Assembly (NCBI GenBank): GCA_021851875.1
Contig: JAJZQI010000004.1
Coordinates: 1-64,000 of the forward strand
Length of the DNA stretch: 64,000 nt
Reading direction: 5' to 3'
Source: Pseudomonadota bacterium
Lineage (GTDB): Bacteria; Pseudomonadota; Gammaproteobacteria; Burkholderiales; JAJZQI01
Positions 58,327 through 64,000 of this stretch are shown here, in pieces. The translations under genes were made by a program, and so were the position numbers. The notes under the pieces are model-generated. The model ran no database searches, had not been told where the DNA came from, and saw only the letters and a program-made list of their open reading frames with translations. Every line of letters begins with the position of its first letter. The stretch's first letter is position 1.

Positions 58327-58541
58327 TATTTCTTTCCCCGCAACGGATCAAGCAAGGGCTTCAAGCCATTGTGATCCAGCTCATGCATCAGCGCCAGCAG
58401 GCGACCGATCTCGCCCGGCGGAAAACCCTCGCGGGCAAACCAGTTGAGGTAATTCCCCGGCAGGTCGGCGATCAGGCGCCCCTTGTATTTGCCGAAAGGC
58501 ATTTCACGGGTGACCAGCAGGGTAAGCAGTTCGGGATCCAT
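58326..58541 (-). CDS. DUF3820 family protein
   Basis: The 71-residue product from ATG 58541 has the DUF3820 core MPFGKYKGRLIADLPGNYL and WFAREGFPPGEIG. The family is widespread in proteobacteria; some members are fused to nucleases, but its role is unknown. ATG 58541 fits the family start better than ATG 58562. Confidence 0.85.
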   Translation of the reverse strand: MDPELLTLLVTREMPFGKYKGRLIADLPGNYLNWFAREGFPPGEIGRLLALMHELDHNGLKPLLDPLRGKK

Positions 58542-58679
58542 TGGATGCCTAAGAGAAAACAATCAAGCCATTATATCGCCCTGTTGTTTGCAATCGAAAA
58601 AACGCTAATTGTCGGCTAATTTTCGCTTGCTAACTTTATAACCACGCGAATATCCGCGGAATATACAGGAGCACACATC

Positions 58680-59012
58680 ATGCAACGCAGCACCTATCTC
58701 GCCACTCTGGCAGCCTTGTCCGCCCTGGCTCTTGGCAGTGCTTACGCAGCCGGCCCGCAGGAGAACGATGCACTGGCCATCGCTACGGCAAAAATCAGCC
58801 TGAGCCAGGCCGTCAGCGCAGCCGAGCGGCATGTCGGCGGCAAAGCGTCACGGGCAGAATATGAGCAGCACAACGGCAAATGGGTTTTCGACGTGGAAGT
58901 GGTCAAAGGCAAAGATGTCATGGATGTAAAAGTGGACCCGGCCAGCGCCAAGGTTCTCGCCGCCAGCCAGGATGAAGCCGATCAGGATGACGGCAACGAC
59001 AAGGCAGACTGA
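58680..59012 (+). CDS. PepSY domain-containing periplasmic protein
   Basis: The 110-residue product has a signal peptide (GSAYAA near residue 24) and one PepSY domain (ISLSQAVSAAERHVGGKASRAEYEQ, WVFDVEVV, DVKVDPASAKVL), ending in an acidic tail. Such small proteins often sit beside two-component systems and are thought to modulate them or peptidases. GGAG lies 9 bp upstream. It heads a likely operon with the COG4705 genes. Confidence 0.85.
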   Translation: MQRSTYLATLAALSALALGSAYAAGPQENDALAIATAKISLSQAVSAAERHVGGKASRAEYEQHNGKWVFDVEVVKGKDVMDVKVDPASAKVLAASQDEADQDDGNDKAD

Positions 59013-59074
59013 TCCACCCATCAGCCGGGGCTTGCTGATCCCCCGGCTGGTTTGCAAAGCGCGGGAGCAAATTC

Positions 59075-59863
59075 ATGCACACACTCTCTCAACCACCCCG
59101 GTTACGGCAAGCACTCAACAAGGTGCCGGAAGTCACGCTGGTTTTCTGGCTGGTCAAGATGATGTCCACTACGGTGGGCGAAACGGCGGCCGATTACCTC
59201 AATTTTGACCTGCATTTCGGCCTGGTCGGCACATCGCTGGTGATGGGTCTTTTGCTTGCCGTCACACTGTTTTTCCAGATTCGGGCCAAGCGCTACACAC
59301 CCTCGCTGTACTGGATTGCGGTCGTGTTTATCAGCGTCTTCGGCACACTGATCACGGATAATCTGAGTGACAACCTGAGCGTACCGCTGGCGACATCGAC
59401 AGCAGGTTTCGGTATTGCGCTGATTGCCACCTTCGCCATCTGGTATGCCCGGGAAAAGACGCTGTCCATTCACGCCGTAGACAGTGTCAAACGGGAACTC
59501 TTTTACTGGACAGCCATTCTGTTCACTTTTGCCCTCGGCACCGCCGCGGGGGACTGGGTAGCCGAGGGTCTGAATCTGGGTTACGCCCATTCTGTTTTGT
59601 TGTTCGGCGGGTTGATCGCCGCCACGGCGCTGGCACACTACGGCTTTAAAGCAAACGCTGTAGCCAGTTTCTGGATCGCCTACGTGCTGACCCGACCATT
59701 TGGCGCCTCGTGCGGCGACCTGCTGTCGCAGCCGGTACAAAACGGCGGCCTCGGCTGGGGCACGACGGGAACCAGCATCGTTTTTCTGAGCCTGATTGTC
59801 CTGCTGGTGACTTACTTATCTTTCACCCGACAAAATTCGCAACAACCGGAGACACATGCATGA
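59075..59863 (+). CDS. COG4705-type membrane protein, copy 1
   Basis: The 262-residue integral membrane protein has about eight helices built from four similar units, each with an acidic glycine motif: TTVGETAADYL, GTLITDNLSD, GTAAGDWVAEG and GASCGDLLSQP. It belongs to an uncharacterised membrane family found beside two-component and PepSY genes. Its stop overlaps the start of copy 2. Confidence 0.8.
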   Translation: MHTLSQPPRLRQALNKVPEVTLVFWLVKMMSTTVGETAADYLNFDLHFGLVGTSLVMGLLLAVTLFFQIRAKRYTPSLYWIAVVFISVFGTLITDNLSDNLSVPLATSTAGFGIALIATFAIWYAREKTLSIHAVDSVKRELFYWTAILFTFALGTAAGDWVAEGLNLGYAHSVLLFGGLIAATALAHYGFKANAVASFWIAYVLTRPFGASCGDLLSQPVQNGGLGWGTTGTSIVFLSLIVLLVTYLSFTRQNSQQPETHA

Positions 59864-60618
59864 ACAAGACGCTGGAAGAAAGTCTCAGTAAAGTACCGCA
59901 GGTGACACTGGGCTTCTGGCTGATCAAAATTGCCGCCACCACGCTGGGCGAAACCGGCGGCGATGCCGTTTCCATGTCGCTGCAACTGGGGTATCTGCTC
60001 AGCACGGGCATCTTTGCAGTGATTTTCGCCGTCGCCGTGCTGACCCAGATCAGGGCGCGCCAATTTCATCCGGTGCTGTACTGGACGACCATCATCGCCA
60101 CGACTACGGTAGGCACCACGCTGGCCGATTTTGCCGACCGTTCGCTGGGTATCGGCTATGCCGGCGGCACTGCACTGCTGCTGAGTTTGCTGCTGCTGTC
60201 GCTGTTCGTCTGGCACCGCACGCTGGGCACGGTGGATGTCGCCAGTGTCAGCTCGCCGAAGTCGGAAATGTTTTACTGGCTAACCATCATGTTCTCGCAG
60301 ACACTCGGCACGGCGCTGGGCGACTGGACGGCCGACACTGCCGGTCTGGGCTACAGCGGCGGCGCGCTGCTGTTCGGCGCTTTGTTGCTGGCTCTGGTTG
60401 CGGCATACTACTGGACCAGACTGTCGCATACCCTGCTGTTTTGGGCGGCTTTTATTCTGACCAGACCGCTGGGCGCGGTGGTCGGCGATTTTCTCGACAA
60501 GCCGGTGAGCGCAGGCGGAATGGCTCTCAGCCGCTATGCGGCATCGGCCACCCTGCTGGCGTTTATCGCGCTCAGCCTGGCGCTATTTCGCCAGCGCGCA
60601 GCGGCACGCGCGCATTAG
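59860..60618 (+). CDS. COG4705-type membrane protein, copy 2
   Basis: This 252-residue paralogue of the preceding gene has matching units TTLGETGGDAVS, GTTLADFADRSL, GTALGDWTADTAGLG and GAVVGDFLDKP. ATG 59860 overlaps the upstream stop by 4 bp, so the two are translationally coupled and may act as a heterodimer. The function is unknown; paired acidic helices suggest ion or small-solute handling. Confidence 0.8.
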   Translation: MNKTLEESLSKVPQVTLGFWLIKIAATTLGETGGDAVSMSLQLGYLLSTGIFAVIFAVAVLTQIRARQFHPVLYWTTIIATTTVGTTLADFADRSLGIGYAGGTALLLSLLLLSLFVWHRTLGTVDVASVSSPKSEMFYWLTIMFSQTLGTALGDWTADTAGLGYSGGALLFGALLLALVAAYYWTRLSHTLLFWAAFILTRPLGAVVGDFLDKPVSAGGMALSRYAASATLLAFIALSLALFRQRAAARAH

Positions 60619-60629
60619 GATGGAACACC

Positions 60630-61289
60630 ATGCGGATTTTGCTGGTTGAAGACGATCACATGATTGCCGACGCAGTCATCGTGGCACTGCGCGATGCGGC
60701 CTATGCAATAGACTGGGTAGAGGATGGCATGAGCGCCAGCCGGACGCTGGCACTCGGCGAATACCAGCTGGTGCTGCTCGACCTCGGCCTGCCCGGGCGC
60801 GACGGACTGGAGGTGCTGCGCCGCCTGCGTCAGTCGGGCAGCAGCGTGCCGGTCATCATTCTCACTGCCCGCGACCGGCTGGAAGACCGCGTCATCGGTC
60901 TCGATCTGGGGGCGGACGATTACCTCGTCAAACCGTTCCAGATACCGGAACTGCTGGCTCGCCTGCGAGCCATAACCCGCCGGCAAAGCGGCCACGCCAC
61001 CCCATTGCTCGGCAATGGTCGCATCACGCTTGACCCGGCCACCCATGAAGCGAGTGCAAACGACACTACCGTGCTGCTCAGTGCACGCGAGTTCTCGCTG
61101 CTGCAGACGCTGTTGCTGCGCCCAGGCACCATCTTCACCCGACGAGAGCTGGAAGAGCAGATTTACGGCTGGAACGAGGAAGTGGAAAGCAACGCCGTCG
61201 ACTTTCTCATTCACGGCATCCGTAAAAAACTGGGGGCAGACAGCATCAAAAACATCCGCGGAGCGGGCTGGATGGTGGAAAAAACATGA
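60630..61289 (+). CDS. OmpR-family response regulator (QseB/PmrA-like)
   Basis: The 219-residue product has a receiver (ILLVEDDHMIADAV, Asp in LVLLDLGLPGRDG, LTARD, VKPF) and a winged-helix DNA-binding domain (LSAREFSLLQTLLLRPG, FTRRELEEQIYG, IRGAGWMV). It follows the COG4705 pair by 11 bp and overlaps the kinase gene by 4 bp. Confidence 0.92.
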   Translation: MRILLVEDDHMIADAVIVALRDAAYAIDWVEDGMSASRTLALGEYQLVLLDLGLPGRDGLEVLRRLRQSGSSVPVIILTARDRLEDRVIGLDLGADDYLVKPFQIPELLARLRAITRRQSGHATPLLGNGRITLDPATHEASANDTTVLLSAREFSLLQTLLLRPGTIFTRRELEEQIYGWNEEVESNAVDFLIHGIRKKLGADSIKNIRGAGWMVEKT

Positions 61290-62602
61290 CCCCGGCCTCC
61301 CTGCAACGCCGACTGTCTCTCGCCATCGGCAGCGCGATCCTGCTCGCCGCACTGATTGTCGGTGCCGTCTCGTTTCTGCTCGCCTACTCGGAAGCCAAGG
61401 AATTTCAGGACGACATGCTGCGTCAGATTGCCACCCTGGCAGGCCCTCCCGGCAATTCCGCCGCACTTGCCACCAGAAGGTTAAGCGACCCGGAATCGCG
61501 CATAACCGTCATTCGGCTGCCGGACGACCCGCAGCCCAAGTGGTTGAGGCACCCCCTGCCGCCCGGCCTGCACACGGTTCACAACGGCATGGATGAGCTG
61601 CGCATTTACATTCACGACACCGCGCGAGGCGAGCGGATTATTGTTGCCCAACCCACCGACACGCGTGACGAACTGGCGGGCAACAGCGCCCTGCGCAGTG
61701 TTGTGCCGCTGATTCTGTTGCTGCCAGTGGCAGCATGGCTGATTATCCGCAGCGTACGCCGCGCATTGGCGCCGGTTACCCGTCTGGCCACCCGCCTTGA
61801 CGCACAGCGGCCGGAGCAGCTTGAACCCCTGCCGGCGCAAGATACGCCGACGGAAATCAGCCCCTTCGTGCATGCCATCAACCGGCTGCTGCAGCGAGTC
61901 AATTTGCTGACCAACCAGCAGCGGCGCTTCATTGCGGACGCAGCGCATGAGCTACGCTCACCGCTGACCGCCCTGTCACTGCAGGCACAGAATCTGCACA
62001 AAGCGCATACCCCCGAGGAAATGCGCGAACGCATCCCGCCCCTGTTCGCCGGCATCGAGCGGGCTCAAGTGCTGACGGAACAACTGCTCAACCTGGCACG
62101 CATACAAGCCGCAGCGGAACAGCCGGTCACCATCGACATCCCGACCCTTGCACGCGAACTGATTGCCGAGAACCTGCCGGCCGCGGAAGCCAGACAAATC
62201 GACCTGGGATTGCATGAAACCGCTCGACTGCAGCTCCAGGCAAGGCCCGAAGCACTGCGTCTGATCATGAAAAACGCCCTGGAAAATGCCATCAAATACG
62301 CACCCGCAGGCACGGCGGTCACCCTGCACGTGCGTGAAGAGGCCGGTGCCGCCGTCATCGAAGTCAGCGATGCCGGTCCGGGTATTGCAACGGAAGATCG
62401 CGAACGGGTTTTCGCGCCGTTTTATCGCCTGCCGGGCAGCGGCACCGGCGGCAGCGGCCTGGGTCTTTCCATTGCGCAGGAAGCGGCGCATCAACTGGGC
62501 GGCGAAATCAGCCTGCACACCGCGAAATCCGGCCACGGACTGCTGTTCCGTTACCGGCAAACGCTGCCCCTCCAGGAACCAGACAGGGGCAAGCCGGTCT
62601 GA
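61286..62602 (+). CDS. Sensor histidine kinase (QseC/PmrB-like)
   Basis: The 438-residue kinase has two membrane helices (about 10-32 and 150-170) around a periplasmic sensor, a HAMP linker, H-box ADAAHELRSPLTAL, N-box NALENAIKYAP and G-boxes EVSDAGPGI and GTGGSGLGLSI. It is the partner of the upstream regulator; the PepSY protein may tune it. Confidence 0.92.
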   Translation: MTPASLQRRLSLAIGSAILLAALIVGAVSFLLAYSEAKEFQDDMLRQIATLAGPPGNSAALATRRLSDPESRITVIRLPDDPQPKWLRHPLPPGLHTVHNGMDELRIYIHDTARGERIIVAQPTDTRDELAGNSALRSVVPLILLLPVAAWLIIRSVRRALAPVTRLATRLDAQRPEQLEPLPAQDTPTEISPFVHAINRLLQRVNLLTNQQRRFIADAAHELRSPLTALSLQAQNLHKAHTPEEMRERIPPLFAGIERAQVLTEQLLNLARIQAAAEQPVTIDIPTLARELIAENLPAAEARQIDLGLHETARLQLQARPEALRLIMKNALENAIKYAPAGTAVTLHVREEAGAAVIEVSDAGPGIATEDRERVFAPFYRLPGSGTGGSGLGLSIAQEAAHQLGGEISLHTAKSGHGLLFRYRQTLPLQEPDRGKPV

Positions 62603-62682
62603 CTCGACAGACAGAAGTCCTGGCGGCAACCCGCCCCAGGCACTAAAAAGAATATGTGTTGTGCCAACCAAACGGAGATGCC

Positions 62683-63129
62683 ATGTACAAACGTATTCTT
62701 GTTGCCGTGGACGGCAGCCACACCTCGACCGAAGCCGTGCATGAAGCCATTCGCCTTGCCGGAGATCAGCGGGCCTCGTTGTGTTTTGTTTATGTGGTGG
62801 AAGAAATCACCATCAACTGGGATGCCGAATTCGCCGACCCGGCGGAAATCTGGCAGGCGCAGCGCCAGGCTGGCCAGAAACTGCTCGATCATGCAGTCGC
62901 TGTCGCGCAAAAGTGTGGTATCCACGCCGACACCCGGCTGGTGGAAATTCTCAAGCTGGGCCAACGCATTCCGGAGGCAGTGGCGCAAGCCGCCAACGAC
63001 TGGCAAGCCGACCTGATCGTGGTCGGCACCCACGGTCGCCGGGGCCTGAGTCATGTGTTTCTCGGCAGCGTGGCGGAAGGCATTGTCCGTGTTGCCAACC
63101 AGCCGGTGCTGCTGGTACGCGGCAACTGA
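62683..63129 (+). CDS. Universal stress protein (UspA family)
   Basis: The 148-residue product has an alpha/beta nucleotide-binding fold: YKRILVAVDGSHTS at the N-terminus and ADLIVVGTHGRRGLSHVFLG with SVAEGIVR at the C-terminus, the ATP-binding G-2x-G-9x-G(S/T) motif. ATG 62683, preceded by GGAG 6 bp upstream, is chosen over in-frame ATGs further upstream. Confidence 0.93.
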   Translation: MYKRILVAVDGSHTSTEAVHEAIRLAGDQRASLCFVYVVEEITINWDAEFADPAEIWQAQRQAGQKLLDHAVAVAQKCGIHADTRLVEILKLGQRIPEAVAQAANDWQADLIVVGTHGRRGLSHVFLGSVAEGIVRVANQPVLLVRGN

Positions 63130-63141
63130 GGAGCGGTTTCC

Positions 63142-64000
63142 ATCGCCGCCCGCCCCCATACCGACAGCAACGGACTCAGTCAGACCGAGGCAGCACGCCT
63201 GCTGCACCGGTATGGGCCCAACGAAGTCGCGCAGGAACGCCGGCAACCCTGGCGCCTGCTGCTGCGCAAGCTTTGGGCGCCGGTGCCGTGGATGCTGGAG
63301 GCGACCATTGTCCTGCAACTGTTGCTGGGCAAGGGCGAGGAAGCATTCGTCATCGCCTTGCTGCTGGTGGTCAACGCGCTGCTGAGCTTCCTGCAGGAAA
63401 ATCACGCCGACAACGCCCTGGCCCTATTGCGCCAGCGTCTTAACGTGCAGGCGCGGGTGCGGCGCGATGGCCGCTGGCAGCTGCGGCCGGCGCGCGAACT
63501 GGTACCGGGCGACGCCGTGCATCTGCGCCTGGGCGACCTGGTGCCGGCCGACATTATCCTGCACGATGGCAACCTGCAGCTCGACCAGTCCAGCCTGACC
63601 GGGGAATCATTGCCTGTGGAAGCGATGGCCGGCGCAACCGCCTACTCCGGCTCCATCGTGCGGCGCGGCGAGGCAACCGGCGAAGTGCTGGCCACCGGCG
63701 GCCGCACCCGCTTCGGCCAAACCGCCGATCTGGTGCGCACGGCCGGCGGCGGCAGCCACCTGCAAACTGTCATCTTCGCCATCGTCAAATACCTCATCGC
63801 GCTCGACGTGCTGCTGGTAGCCACCCTGCTCATCTACGCCGCGCTGACAGGCATGCCGATGAGCGAGGCGCTGCCCTTTGCCCTGATTCTGCTGGTGGCA
63901 TCCGTACCGGTGGCATTGCCCGCCACCTTTACCCTGGCCACCGCCATCGGCGCGATGGAGCTGGCCCGCCACGGCGTGCTGGTCACCCACCTGACCGCCA
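63142..64000 (+). CDS. Plasma-membrane-type proton-exporting P-type ATPase, N-terminal part
   Basis: The frame stays open to the window end (286 codons seen). It has the cation-ATPase N-terminal domain (LSQTEAARLLHRYGPNEVAQ), first membrane helices, actuator domain with PGDAV and SSLTGESLPVE, and helix M4 with VASVPVALPATFTLA, typical of type IIIA H+-ATPases. The phosphorylation motif lies beyond 64000. No ATG, GTG or TTG exists at the expected start: TGAGGAG (63127-63133) points to ATC at 63142, and the frame has a stop at 63127. Confidence 0.85.
   Translation, partial: MAARPHTDSNGLSQTEAARLLHRYGPNEVAQERRQPWRLLLRKLWAPVPWMLEATIVLQLLLGKGEEAFVIALLLVVNALLSFLQENHADNALALLRQRLNVQARVRRDGRWQLRPARELVPGDAVHLRLGDLVPADIILHDGNLQLDQSSLTGESLPVEAMAGATAYSGSIVRRGEATGEVLATGGRTRFGQTADLVRTAGGGSHLQTVIFAIVKYLIALDVLLVATLLIYAALTGMPMSEALPFALILLVASVPVALPATFTLATAIGAMELARHGVLVTHLTA

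Overview
The window looks like a chromosome segment of a moderately GC-rich betaproteobacterium. The gene order kdsD-kdsC-lptC-lptA-lptB-rpoN-hpf-ptsN-hprK-rapZ, groESL preceded by both a CIRCE element and a sigma-32-like promoter, and the Gx-transporter/NusG-II pair are all typical of that class. The genus cannot be fixed from this sequence; a Nitrosomonadales-type host is a guess.

Layout. (1) 1-8.4 kb is visibly AT-richer accessory DNA: the end of an IS3-family element, a membrane-protein gene truncated by it, a second membrane-anchored protein, a 1,974-residue Hhe-type defence helicase-nuclease (HheA) and a small membrane protein. (2) 8.4-15.6 kb is a sigma-54-promoted nitrogen-scavenging cluster: NrtA/SsuA-type ABC importer, creatininase-family amidohydrolase, type III glutamine synthetase, a NikR-like regulator lacking two nickel ligands, and two histidine phosphatases. 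(3) 15.6-20.5 kb holds three pilin/pseudopilin-like genes, one carrying a Gln-Gly hexanucleotide repeat and one with its own sigma-54 promoter, plus a membrane histidine kinase. (4) 20.5-31 kb is the conserved core: CPA2 antiporter, Kdo and Lpt genes, rpoN, nitrogen-PTS genes and rapZ. (5) 31-40.5 kb has a frameshifted cytochrome c gene, bioA, a heavy-metal RND efflux operon with a PII-NG-type PII protein, and a Gram-negative homologue of the Bacillus spore-coat transglutaminase Tgl. (6) 40.5-47 kb has an Mla-like MCE lipid ABC system, groESL, a degenerate tRNA-like sequence and tRNA-Phe. (7) 47-58.3 kb is a second accessory region: IS21-family element, integrase remnant, Csu-like archaic chaperone-usher fimbriae, a split PAS/kinase plus LuxR-type regulator, broken remnants of a divergent ArsR/metallo-beta-lactamase pair, a frameshifted HTH gene and a PrlF-YhaV toxin-antitoxin pair. 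(8) 58.3-64 kb returns to ordinary sequence: DUF3820, PepSY, two tandem COG4705 membrane proteins, an OmpR-type two-component system, a universal stress protein and the start of a P-type H+-ATPase with no normal start codon.

How it fits together. RpoN is encoded in the window, and two strong -24/-12 promoters lie in front of the nitrogen-scavenging importer and a pilin gene. The two accessory blocks carry defence, adhesion and addiction functions with several dead genes at their edges, as expected of repeatedly remodelled islands. All function calls come from reading motifs and gene context; no database search was run.
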